Of a stretch of DNA of 35,418 nt, positions 16,007-24,437 are shown piece by piece; positions within the stretch are counted from its first letter, which is position 1; the number at the start of each line of letters is the position of its first letter. Source of the stretch: JBGSKY01 sp041740995 (GTDB taxonomy: Bacteria; Planctomycetota; Planctomycetia; Pirellulales; Pirellulaceae). The DNA is taken from assembly GCA_041740995.1 (NCBI GenBank), contig JBGSKY010000322.1:1-35418 (forward strand), read 5' to 3'. The position numbers and the translations under genes are program-made. The notes beneath the pieces are model-generated. The model had not been told where the DNA came from and searched no databases. It worked only from the letters and a program-made list of their open reading frames with translations.

Positions 16007-18327
16007 TCGAGCTGACCCTAGAACCGTACTTCCGAAGCTGGTTGGTCTGGGCGGCATTGGCCGTCGTGATAGGCATCCTATTTTTTTTGCTTCGCGAATC
16101 GCAAACGCTTTCGTTTCCACGTCGGGTAGTTTTAGTTCTCATCCGACTGGGCATCATTGGTTTGATCTTTCTGACAATCCTGCGTCCTGGCCTTACCTTT
16201 ACCAAAGACACGACACCGGAAAGTGTTATCGCTGTAATGATAGACCAGTCCGCCAGCATGCAATTGCCTTCCGGTTTTCTTTCACTTTCGCGGTGGGATG
16301 TTGCACAAAACGTCTGCGACAAACTTGCAGCAAAATCGGATAGCTTTGGCGAAGGCACACGGTTAAAGCTGTTTCCATTCGATTCCAAAATCCATTCGTC
16401 AATCGATTCCTCAACGACAGACAGCAATGTTTCGCTGACTAGCGGTTTCCAAACAGCAATTGACATGTTGCCGACCAAACCGTTTGCGAGCGTAACGGAC
16501 ATCGCCGGACCGTTGCAGCAGACAGTTGACCAAAACGTCGAGCCACCTCTTCAAGCCGTGGTTTGGATCAGCGATGGGATCCAAACGGCAGAGACCAGCA
16601 GTATCACATCGTCCAGGCAAATTGTTCGCCGAATGGCCGAAGCGAACATTCCCCTGTACTTGGTGGGCTTAGGTCCAAGGAGCGGTTCAGAAGCCAGTCT
16701 TGATCAATGGGTCGACGGCTTGCCAGAGCAGCTCGATTCTTTTTCAAAAAGCGTCGTCAACATGCGAGGGCTGTTGCGGACTGTCGGTTTGACCAATCGG
16801 CCGTTGACCCTGACGACAACGTTAAAGAATTCGGACGGTCTCGAATTATTGAATACTAAGCAAACAGTAACACCTGACAAAATAGAACAGACGATTCCTT
16901 TTGTCGTCCCAATCACCGCACCAGATGAAGGCTCCTACGAAATTGAAGTGACCGCCGAAGCAGTTGACGGCGAAGCAACATTGCAGAACAACAAGCAAGT
17001 ATGCTTTTTGAATGTACGCGAATCCGGATCGCGAGTTTTATATATCGAAGGTGAGCCGCGGGCTGAGCAAAAATTTATCCGACTGGCCATCGGCGATAGC
17101 GCCGATTTGCAGATCGATTTCTGGCCAATTTTTAGAAATACCGAAAAGGATTGGCCAATTCAAATCAATGGTTTGGTGCAGGACAACACTTATGATTGCA
17201 TCATCTTGGGCGACATTGATGCTTCCGCACTAAGTGATACGACCTTGAAAGCGATTGCTGAACGTGTCGCCAATGGAGCAGGACTGATCACTCTGGGCGG
17301 ATATCATGCTTATGGACCAGGCGGCTACAGTGATACACCTTTGGCATTCCTATTGCCGGTCAGTATTTCGGGGTTTCGTCGTCAAAATTTTGGCTCGCCA
17401 AATCCTGTTTCCCATTTGCCTGGTCCAATTCGACTAAATATCAAACAACGACATCCAATCTTCGAGCTCGATGACAGCTCGAATATTTCGGACCAAGAGT
17501 TGATTAGCCGTTGGAGCAAAGCACCTCCATTAGCAGGCGCAAATAGGTTCGGTGAAGTGCTCCCGCAACTGGGCACGCAAGTACTGGCCCAAAGCCAAAA
17601 TGGTGAGCCACTAATCATCGCCAGCAACTATCAAGCAGGAAGAGTTTTGGTCGTTGCGGTTGATTCGACTTACCTTTGGTGGCGCGGTGGGTTTGCGGAT
17701 TTGCATAAACGTTTCTGGCGTCAATGCGTTTTGTGGGCCATGAAGTCCAAGACTCGCGAACCAGGTTTAGATATCAAGATGGACTTGCGGCGTTTGCGTG
17801 TTGGAATGGATGCAAAGTACCAAATTCAATGGACTGGTCGAGTCGCTGATGAACCAATGCCCAGTTCATTGACTGTACGCCTTGAACGAGAAGGCGAAGT
17901 TTCTAGACCGCTTGTGCCTCGGGCAGGAAGGATTGCCGAAGCGAATGGAACAATCAATGCGATGTCCGCTCCGGGACGCTATAAAATTGTTGCAAAGGTA
18001 CAAGCGTCCGATGGCAATCGTTACGAAGCTACCCTGCCATTTGATGTCGTCGACGACGCAATCGAATTGATCCGAGGCAATCCTGATTGGCAACTGATGA
18101 ATCAACTTGCGGAGCTAAATGGAACCGCCGGAGGTCGATTAGTTGGATACGATCAAATTGATGCGCTTATCGAATTGTTACGAGAACGGGCGATGAATAG
18201 CAAGGTCTCGACAGTTCAATCGCACTATCTCGGGGAGGGGCCAATTGACAGTTGGATCATTTTTTTGTGCGCTGCAATATTGATGAGCATTCAATGGATC
18301 TTGCGAAAGCGATGGTCACTAGCATAA
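16003..18327 (+). CDS. Membrane VWA protein with glutamine-amidotransferase-like domain
   Basis: The 774-residue protein has two N-terminal membrane helices (about 11-30 and 40-61), a VWA domain with an intact metal site DQSAS (Asp81, Ser83, Ser85), a beta-rich middle (about 240-340), and a GATase1-like domain (about 345-575) beginning SRVLYIEGEPR and containing the Gly-rich GGYHAYGPGGY. The catalytic Cys of real amidotransferases is not seen at that site. A final helix lies near 750-767, followed by RKRW. This domain order is common for the last gene of planctomycete DUF58/BatA clusters. The ATGA overlap with the upstream gene indicates translational coupling. Confidence 0.9.
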   Translation: MIELTLEPYFRSWLVWAALAVVIGILFFLLRESQTLSFPRRVVLVLIRLGIIGLIFLTILRPGLTFTKDTTPESVIAVMIDQSASMQLPSGFLSLSRWDVAQNVCDKLAAKSDSFGEGTRLKLFPFDSKIHSSIDSSTTDSNVSLTSGFQTAIDMLPTKPFASVTDIAGPLQQTVDQNVEPPLQAVVWISDGIQTAETSSITSSRQIVRRMAEANIPLYLVGLGPRSGSEASLDQWVDGLPEQLDSFSKSVVNMRGLLRTVGLTNRPLTLTTTLKNSDGLELLNTKQTVTPDKIEQTIPFVVPITAPDEGSYEIEVTAEAVDGEATLQNNKQVCFLNVRESGSRVLYIEGEPRAEQKFIRLAIGDSADLQIDFWPIFRNTEKDWPIQINGLVQDNTYDCIILGDIDASALSDTTLKAIAERVANGAGLITLGGYHAYGPGGYSDTPLAFLLPVSISGFRRQNFGSPNPVSHLPGPIRLNIKQRHPIFELDDSSNISDQELISRWSKAPPLAGANRFGEVLPQLGTQVLAQSQNGEPLIIASNYQAGRVLVVAVDSTYLWWRGGFADLHKRFWRQCVLWAMKSKTREPGLDIKMDLRRLRVGMDAKYQIQWTGRVADEPMPSSLTVRLEREGEVSRPLVPRAGRIAEANGTINAMSAPGRYKIVAKVQASDGNRYEATLPFDVVDDAIELIRGNPDWQLMNQLAELNGTAGGRLVGYDQIDALIELLRERAMNSKVSTVQSHYLGEGPIDSWIIFLCAAILMSIQWILRKRWSLA

Positions 18328-18390
18328 CATTTCGTTCTGCAGAAGTTGGCTATTTATTCCTGCATTTAATCTCTTAAAAGGGTTTTGCGT

Positions 18391-18777
18391 ATGTCGAAAT
18401 CAAAAATCGCTGGTTGGATATTGAGTGGATTGATAGCCGTGTTTTTGATCGTGCTGAGCGCAAGCGGGAAATTTACTGATTGGCCGGGCAAAGAAGAGAT
18501 GTTCGCGAAGATGGGGTGGAAACCAGACGTCATGGTGGGAATCGGCGTGATCGAGATCACAGCGACAATTCTGTTTCTCATCCCACAAACAGCTTTCATT
18601 GGCGCGATTTTGTTGACCGGCTACTTAGGCGGTGCGATCGCAACGCACGTCCGAATTGACGACCCGTTTTTCTTTCCGATCATCATCGGAATATTGGTCT
18701 GGGTCGCACTTGGATTGCGAGATCCAAAGATCTTCTCACTAGCTTTCAAAAATGCTACGGCGAAAGTCGTTGAATAA
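18391..18777 (+). CDS. DoxX-like small membrane protein
   Basis: The 128-residue protein from the ATG at 18391 has four predicted helices (about 6-24, 46-64, 70-88 and 94-112). The second half contains LLTGYLGGAIATHVR, a hallmark of DoxX-like family proteins. DoxX relatives are small four-helix proteins, some linked to redox or terminal oxidase function, but most are uncharacterised (family knowledge). An in-frame TTG at 18385 is a less likely start. It lies 63 bp after the VWA gene on the same strand, so read-through is possible. Confidence 0.88.
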   Translation: MSKSKIAGWILSGLIAVFLIVLSASGKFTDWPGKEEMFAKMGWKPDVMVGIGVIEITATILFLIPQTAFIGAILLTGYLGGAIATHVRIDDPFFFPIIIGILVWVALGLRDPKIFSLAFKNATAKVVE

Positions 18778-19083
18778 ACGCTTCTAAAAAAGATCGCTTG
18801 TATTTTGGCTGATTAAATACGATCTATCAACGATTAAAGACTGAACTAACTAGGGCAACAGAATCGTCTTCGTTGTTGCTCTTCGTGACTTGTCTCGGAA
18901 ATTCGAATCGTCTATTCCTTTCTTCAGTTCGATCTATTCGGGACTGTGATTGCGATCGTCAGATCGCTAGCTTTATCCAGCCATGAAGATCGATGCTTCG
19001 TCATGGAATCATTCCAGTCGGCCGAGGCCAGAGTCGATGAAGACGGTGGCTAAACGCTCACTCTCAATTGCAACTGTCTAAAC
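18778..19083. other. Intergenic region after the DoxX-like gene
   Basis: This is 306 bp without a supportable gene. A weak hairpin, AGGGCAACA (18852-18860) against TGTTGCTCT (18874-18882), forms a 9 bp stem with one G-T pair. It lacks a T run, so it is not a clear terminator. The promoter of the gene at 19084 should lie here. Confidence 0.4.
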
Positions 19084-19929
19084 ATGTTTTCACACTTCAA
19101 TCTCGCTGTTTTTTTGACGGGATGTTTTATTGGCGTTATTGCCGGTGAAGCAATCGCCCAACAAACGACCTACCCAAATGGTCATGGACCTTTCTATTCG
19201 CCGGGAATTGAATGTTGCGATAGCGATTCGAACGCAGGCATTCGTATCGAGCGAGGCACGGAACGACCCTTTGTTGATGGTGTCGGCTGGATCGTTGGAA
19301 TTCCTAGAAAAGTTTTCCTCTGGGACCGCCGTGCGGATAACCACGACATTTCAGAATCGACCGTCGATGAAGTTGCATTCTACATGCAGCATCGTGGCCT
19401 GACGGAAACCGTCGTTCGCGTCAATCAGTACGCGCCGGCCGATGAGTGGCGGCGTTTGGTCGAAAACCGGCGCGTTGGTGCAGGGTGGCGTTACAGCTTG
19501 GGGACCTTGCGCTGGTTTGGATACACTATTCTTCCAGGGCGAATTTTCGGCAACGATGACTATAACCCTTATTCAAACTCGCTTTATCTCTATTCAGATA
19601 TGCCGGCCCTGGGTTTGGCAAGTGCAGCCTATGCCCAGGATGTCAAAGAACGTGATCGACCAGGAACATACGCGGCAGTTCAGAGCTTGCCAATTGTCGC
19701 ATTGTGGCATGAAACGATTGCGACCGACGAGGTGATTCAGTACGTCTCGATCCATGGCAGCACGGAACAAATTGAGGACGTTCGACACGATTTGTACGCG
19801 CGTTATGGGCTGGCAACCGCCGGCGAACTCGGTCTGATTTTGCCAGGTGGCGGCGTTCTCTATCAAGCCGTCGGAGCAGTCGGCGGGCATACCGTCGCGG
19901 CTGTCGAAAACGGTACAAAAGTTCGTTAG
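19084..19929 (+). CDS. Secreted protein of unknown family
   Basis: The 281-residue protein has a signal peptide (hydrophobic 7-20, cleavage near AIA 23-25). Two adjacent Cys occur early in the mature part (GIECCDSDS). The central block GWIVGIPRKVFLWDRRADNHDIS is followed by an alpha/beta region, then YNPYSNSLYLYSDMPALGLA and KERDRPGTYAAVQSLPIVAL, and then WHETIATDEVIQY. The layout around SDMPALGLASAAYAQD is reminiscent of zinc-metallopeptidase-like proteins where HExxH would be expected, but no such motif exists here, so enzyme activity is not claimed. The tail (VGAVGGHTVAAVENG) is Gly-rich and hydrophobic. No neighbour suggests a function. Confidence 0.75.
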   Translation: MFSHFNLAVFLTGCFIGVIAGEAIAQQTTYPNGHGPFYSPGIECCDSDSNAGIRIERGTERPFVDGVGWIVGIPRKVFLWDRRADNHDISESTVDEVAFYMQHRGLTETVVRVNQYAPADEWRRLVENRRVGAGWRYSLGTLRWFGYTILPGRIFGNDDYNPYSNSLYLYSDMPALGLASAAYAQDVKERDRPGTYAAVQSLPIVALWHETIATDEVIQYVSIHGSTEQIEDVRHDLYARYGLATAGELGLILPGGGVLYQAVGAVGGHTVAAVENGTKVR

Positions 19930-20139
19930 ACGCTGGTCCTAAATTATTGCCACATCTGGCACGCAGAAATCAAAATTGCGAGAGCAGTCTTTTGCAGGCA
20001 ATGCACGATCTAATCGTTGCGTGACGATTAATCAAAGGCCCGCAAGCTTGTGGTCGTCCCAAGGGCACTACTCCAAAACTTGACGTTCGAGTTATGGGTG
20101 CATCGCTGTGAACAACGGACGGTAATTTCGAGCCAGCTT

Positions 20140-20424
20140 CTAAAGCACTTGCAGTTGGACTGGCATTAGGACTTCGCTGGCCGGCATTAGTGTGATGTTT
20201 TCACAGCGTTGCAAATCGAACTGTCGGACCGATTCTCGCGAAAGGCAAAGACCAAAAAAGTTAGTCTCGCCGCTAAATTTGTACGGACTAACATATCGTA
20301 CCGTTCTGACTCCTCTCTGGTCAACGTATTCCATTCGGACGACCCAACGATCGCTATCTTGCATCGCTCGCAAGATTTGCCGCTTCTTTTGCGACGATGA
20401 ATTTGGGATTGCTTTAGTTTCCAT
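20140..20424 (-). CDS. Solo WYL-like domain protein
   Basis: This is a compact 94-residue protein without an HTH domain. The core (about 16-70) reads RAMQDSDRWVVRMEYVDQRG and then VRTVRYVSPYKF, and later FFGLCLSRESVRQFDLQRC. That is the beta pattern of a WYL domain (I-x-Y-x-D-x-x-G, R-x-V-x-P, L-G-L-C-x-x-R). WYL domains usually sense ligands or nucleic acid in regulators (family knowledge). The short stand-alone form ending MPVQLQVL is, as I recall, common in planctomycetes. The ATG is preceded by GAGG about 8 bases upstream, and a 9 bp inverted repeat lies further upstream at 20453-20483. Confidence 0.8.
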   Translation of the reverse strand: METKAIPNSSSQKKRQILRAMQDSDRWVVRMEYVDQRGVRTVRYVSPYKFSGETNFFGLCLSRESVRQFDLQRCENITLMPASEVLMPVQLQVL

Positions 20425-20789
20425 GGATCCGCCTCGTCAATTTTGGTTGCAAAGAGATTTATCGATTCAAGTGGTAAATCTCTGCCAGTATTTTCGTCTC
20501 AGGCGTGACAAGTCTGGTCAAAGAGGAGCTGAAATTCCGTATCGCGAATAATTTCCTGAAGTCCACCTACGAAGAAGTGATGACCCAAACGCCAAGCTAG
20601 GTAAGCTGTGCCGAATTTTCTTCCTTGAACAAACAGCTTTTGTCTCGTTGGTCGTATTTTTCGATGAATTTGTAGATCTGGTCCGATATAGAAGGTGGCG
20701 GCCAAGGAATGGCAGCCATTACTACGCTTGGCGTATGACAAAGACACCAGTTTTGGTTGCTAGCGTCTTGGACGCAATGGAGTGCTGAC
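20425..20789. other. Divergent intergenic region upstream of the WYL-like and HEAT-like genes
   Basis: This is 365 bp between the WYL-like gene (minus) and the Cys-rich gene (plus). It must hold promoters for both. Only the inverted repeat at 20453-20483 stands out. Short open frames on the minus strand here show no protein-like composition and were not called. Confidence 0.45.
20453..20483. repeat. Perfect 9 bp inverted repeat upstream of the WYL-like gene
   Basis: AGAGATTTA (20453-20461) pairs perfectly with TAAATCTCT (20475-20483) around a 13-base loop. It begins 28 bp upstream of the WYL-like start codon, so it would lie in the 5' leader or act as an operator. The function is not known. 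Confidence 0.45.
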
Positions 20790-22064
20790 ATGGTCCGAAA
20801 ATTTCGTCGCGGAACAATAATCGTTGCCGCGTGCTTGGTGACTTCGACGAACGTCTTTGGTCAGGCGGAGGCCGTTGTTCCAGTTGCTCCGGCAGCGCCA
20901 ACGCTTTGGTCATTCTTGGGTATTCCTCAAGGCGCCCGAAAGATCAATGGCGCCCTGATGAATCGCCGCGGTGAGCGTCCAGGTTTGGAGCAGAAGACAC
21001 CTCTGCGTTCGCTCAATGATCCTCGCAACCTGTTCTCAAAAGTTCCCGCTATCAAGACTGCGGCCGAAATTAAACAGGCTGAGGACCTGAAGCCACAAAA
21101 GATCAAGTCAATCAAGTATCTGACTTCCATTGGCTGCGGTTGCTATGACAAGGATGGCTCCGTAACAGATGCATTAGTGGCAGCCATGGACGATTGCACC
21201 GAAGACGTTCGGTTGGCAACCACGCAAGCGATTTATGAAGCTGCTCATTGCAAGAGCTGCTCCAATTGCGGACAGGTTTGTTGCTGCAACGAAAAAGTAA
21301 TGAAGAAGCTTGCTGAAATCGCTTATGAACGCGACGACTCAGGCTGTTACAAAGAGCCTTCAGCGCGAGTACGCGAATCGGCCGCAGCGGCACTAAAAGC
21401 TTGCTGCCCAGGTGGTCCTCCGGTCGAGTTTGAACCGTATGTGCCCGAAGACGACAAGAAAGAACCAGGTAAAACTCCTGACAAAAAGGTGCCTGAAGTA
21501 ATCGACCCGGACAAGAAGGGAGCGACCCCGGAAACAGTTGACCCGGACAAAGGTGCGTCAAGCTCGGATGTCGATTCGGACGGTGCCGCTGATGCAGAAG
21601 CTCTTCGCAAGAAAAAAGAAGAGGAACTCAGTAAGCCAGTCGCATACCGGCTAACCGACTCAGCTAACGACCGAGAAGTCGCTGTTCAACGGTCCAGTAA
21701 GTCGCAACGTCCTACGATCTCGGACATGCGTATGCTCATGCGATCACAGAAGACGCCAGCATTGGCCACGCCGAACCCAGAAGGTGGCATCGTCATGAGC
21801 TATGATGCGGCCACTCAAACAGCTTACGTCCACTTCGATCGCCATGATGTGACGCTTGCCGAAGGCACGAAGGTCCACTTGCGACCAGACCCTGCGTACA
21901 ATCGCGGATTCCACGGAACTTGGCAAGTCGTCGAAGCGGCGAAAGGCTGTGCGAACCTAGCACCGCTGAGCGTTGAAGACGTTAGCGTGATTGGACCGGG
22001 TGACCATGTGCTGCTTGGAGCACCAGAGGTTATGATCGCTCCGGTATCTTACACGCAACGATAA
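20790..22064 (+). CDS. Secreted Cys-rich HEAT-like protein
   Basis: The 424-residue protein starts at the ATG at 20790 (an in-frame TTG at 20757 would spoil the signal peptide). The signal peptide covers about 1-24, ending NVFG. Residues 105-206 form HEAT-like helices containing 12 cysteines, including CGC (116-118), CKSCSNC (154-160) and CCC (164-166), a possible metal-binding or disulfide cluster. An acidic, Lys/Pro/Asp-rich linker (about 218-282) leads to a beta-rich C-terminal domain (about 330-412) with HVLLGAPEV near the end. Proteins of this type occur in planctomycetes as HEAT-repeat proteins of unknown role. A strong terminator follows at 22116-22151. Confidence 0.8.
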   Translation: MVRKFRRGTIIVAACLVTSTNVFGQAEAVVPVAPAAPTLWSFLGIPQGARKINGALMNRRGERPGLEQKTPLRSLNDPRNLFSKVPAIKTAAEIKQAEDLKPQKIKSIKYLTSIGCGCYDKDGSVTDALVAAMDDCTEDVRLATTQAIYEAAHCKSCSNCGQVCCCNEKVMKKLAEIAYERDDSGCYKEPSARVRESAAAALKACCPGGPPVEFEPYVPEDDKKEPGKTPDKKVPEVIDPDKKGATPETVDPDKGASSSDVDSDGAADAEALRKKKEEELSKPVAYRLTDSANDREVAVQRSSKSQRPTISDMRMLMRSQKTPALATPNPEGGIVMSYDAATQTAYVHFDRHDVTLAEGTKVHLRPDPAYNRGFHGTWQVVEAAKGCANLAPLSVEDVSVIGPGDHVLLGAPEVMIAPVSYTQR

Positions 22065-22115
22065 TCCAATCGGGCTCAGATTGGCCTTTGAATCAGGCCG
22101 AACTATTAAAAGATG

Positions 22116-22151
22116 AAGGGCACAGCTCGTTAGCTGTGCCCTTTCTTTTTT
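22116..22151 (+). terminator. Rho-independent terminator after the HEAT-like gene
   Basis: The 12 bp stem AAGGGCACAGCT (22116-22127) pairs with AGCTGTGCCCTT (22132-22143) around a 4-base loop, and is followed by TTCTTTTTT. It lies about 50 bp after the stop codon of the plus-strand gene. The minus-strand neighbour ends at 22246, and a weaker A run on the left could make it partly bidirectional. Confidence 0.93.
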
Positions 22152-22245
22152 GCTTGGCTCTCAAAACCGTCGCAATTCTTGACTAATCATCCGACGACAA
22201 GCCCAACAATTGCCTGGACATAAGTCAGCGTTATAGTCTTTCGTC

Positions 22246-24108
22246 CTACTTGACTACGTTTAGATCCATCTGTCGTAGTGAAGCTTGCGTGGCTTGCGTA
22301 CCGAGCTGCGATTTTGGAACCAAAAAGTTGTCGATTGAGGCGGTCGAAACGAGTTTGGACAGTTGCTCTTGCATCGACTTGCGCAACTTGCGTTCCAAAA
22401 TGTCCTTTGTCAATTCATCACGTACTCGCGTTGGATCGGAAACCACGGGCTGGGTTCGGCCTTGTCCCTTGAGCAGGACATATTGACCGGCCACATTAAT
22501 GATCCCTGACAGCTCTCCGACTTGAAGCTTGAAGGCGGACGTTTCAAGGGCTGACTGACTGCCGAATCGACGTATTGGTGGAATCTTGCCAAAGTTGCTG
22601 CGTGAGGTTGGTTCAACGCTGTATTGTGAAGCGAGTTCACCGAAGAATTGCTCGCTCGGATTGTCTCTGGCCATTTGCCAAACCTCTTGAGCGGTTCGTT
22701 GATTGGAACAAACGATCGCAAGAACTTCGGCTCGCGGACCGTAATCGTGTTCGTAACCTTCGCTGAGATCTTGCTCGGTAACGGTAACTTCGGCAGCGAC
22801 CAATTTCTTTAAAGCAACCGTCGGCCAAACTGCATCTTGCATGTAAAGCTCTTGTGTAAGGTCGCCCTCTTTGAGCACTTTTTGCATCCAGCTTTCGACG
22901 TCTGGCGAACCATCGGCCTTCACATACCCGAAGTAATCTGCTGCTCGGGCGACTTCATTAAACAGGTCCTGATCGGAGACTTGAATTTTTGCCGCGACAA
23001 CTGCTGCCATCACAATTCGGCGATTGATTTCCGTTTCCAAGACCGTCGGTCCAAAACGTTTAATACATTCGTCTTCCAATGTTTTCATCGGAATCGGTTG
23101 ACGATTGATAATCGCTGCGGTGCCCGGATATTGCTGTTGAAGCTGGCTGTTGTTGAAAACAGTTTGGACATTGGATTGGCTGCGGAGCGTCGTGAACATG
23201 GTTTCAGCGATTTCGCGAAGCTGCTGGTCCTCGAGTTCCATTCGCATGCGGGCTTGTACGGCTGGCAATTGGTCTGGTGTCAAAATCGCACCATCGAGAT
23301 AGCGAACGCATTGCAAGAAAATTGTCATATCAGCAATCTTGAATGGTTCAGAAATCTGTCCCGGTTGCAATGAGAAGGCGACTTTTTCCAGCGAATCATC
23401 ACTTTGCGTTTTGCGGATCGGAGGCAGCAAGCCTTCGACACTCGCGCTTGATGGATCTTCGGAATGCTGTTTCGCCAGTTCTTTAAATGTCGCCGGATTT
23501 GCCGACGCTTGACTATAGACCGTGGCCGCTTTGGTTGCGTCAGACATCGCGATCATTCGGACCTGGACCTTACGTCCAAACTCACTTTCAATCGCTTGGC
23601 CGATTTGCTCGTCGGAGACTGCGACGTTCTCGCGTGCGAGGCTTCGCAAGGCTAACATTGGCCAGACGATATCAGCCGAATATTGTTCGGGAGTAATATC
23701 ACGTTCATCTTCTATGAGCTTGAGATACAGCTTCGATGAGAGATTGAACTTCGACGCGATTCTTTCGACTTCATCGTCAACGTCTTTTTGAGTTATTTGT
23801 ATATTCTGAGTCTGGCAGGCCTGCAAAATCAGGTACTTGTTGAGCACATTGTCCAAGACTTCGTCGCCGTGACGCGAAAGGCACAACGCGGCTAGCTCGT
23901 CACGAGTAACCGGTTCACCGTTGACCGTTGCAACAATGCTTGGCAGACTCGCGGCATCGGATATCGAATTGGTTGCTGGGGCTGGTCTTGAAGACGAAGC
24001 GACTTTTGCGGTCACTTTCCCCTGGCCGTAGACCGGCAGCGAGCCAAACGTGAAACTGCCCGCGATCAGCGCTGCTGCAACGCCACCATGAATCCTTTTG
24101 TAAATCAC
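22246..24108 (-). CDS. Tandem SurA-like parvulin peptidyl-prolyl isomerase
   Basis: The 620-residue exported protein (signal peptide ending near VYG 26-28) is built from two similar halves. Each half has a SurA-N-like helical part (about 57-165 and 333-445) and a parvulin-like PPIase domain (about 180-270 and 460-550). Paired segments show the duplication: DIVWPMLALRSLARENVAVS against DAVWPTVALKKLVAAEVTVT, and FKELAKQHSEDPSSASVEG against FFGELASQYSVEPTSRSNFG. Such proteins help fold outer-membrane or secreted proteins in the periplasm (family knowledge). The start is GTG with GGAGG about 9 bases upstream. Whether both PPIase sites are active cannot be told by eye. Confidence 0.85.
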   Translation of the reverse strand: MIYKRIHGGVAAALIAGSFTFGSLPVYGQGKVTAKVASSSRPAPATNSISDAASLPSIVATVNGEPVTRDELAALCLSRHGDEVLDNVLNKYLILQACQTQNIQITQKDVDDEVERIASKFNLSSKLYLKLIEDERDITPEQYSADIVWPMLALRSLARENVAVSDEQIGQAIESEFGRKVQVRMIAMSDATKAATVYSQASANPATFKELAKQHSEDPSSASVEGLLPPIRKTQSDDSLEKVAFSLQPGQISEPFKIADMTIFLQCVRYLDGAILTPDQLPAVQARMRMELEDQQLREIAETMFTTLRSQSNVQTVFNNSQLQQQYPGTAAIINRQPIPMKTLEDECIKRFGPTVLETEINRRIVMAAVVAAKIQVSDQDLFNEVARAADYFGYVKADGSPDVESWMQKVLKEGDLTQELYMQDAVWPTVALKKLVAAEVTVTEQDLSEGYEHDYGPRAEVLAIVCSNQRTAQEVWQMARDNPSEQFFGELASQYSVEPTSRSNFGKIPPIRRFGSQSALETSAFKLQVGELSGIINVAGQYVLLKGQGRTQPVVSDPTRVRDELTKDILERKLRKSMQEQLSKLVSTASIDNFLVPKSQLGTQATQASLRQMDLNVVK

Positions 24109-24437
24109 TTCGTCGGTTCCTCCATTTAACCATCGAGCCGAAATTGGCGATTGCTTCGCTGGGCGCGAGTACCTTGTGCACCAACTGCATAAATTGCGAT
24201 CGAGGCTGGGACGCCAAAAGCGTCAACAGACTTCGCAAGCTACCCAAGTTGGCGAGTTTACTTTTTTGAAGCGATCCACAGCAAGAGCGTTTTCCGCCGG
24301 GAAATTGCTGATAAAAAAGATCGTCGACGAGAAAAATGAGAATTACGGACGCGTTGAGCTCTTTTTGGTGATCAACGTCTGTTGGAACAAGCCAAAAGCG
24401 TCAGCACCAAGTCCAAGCCGAATGAAATAGTTTGCGT
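24109..24437. other. Intergenic region between kinase and isomerase genes
   Basis: This is 329 bp between two minus-strand genes. No gene or clear terminator was found. The kinase protein downstream end is unusually short, but translation of this stretch shows no continuation of the kinase (no TM, WD40 or TPR-like sequence). Confidence 0.4.

Noticed and set aside
20499..20913. Minus-strand short frames upstream of the HEAT-like gene
   Set aside because: They overlap each other and the real gene, have no ribosome binding site, and no recognisable domain.
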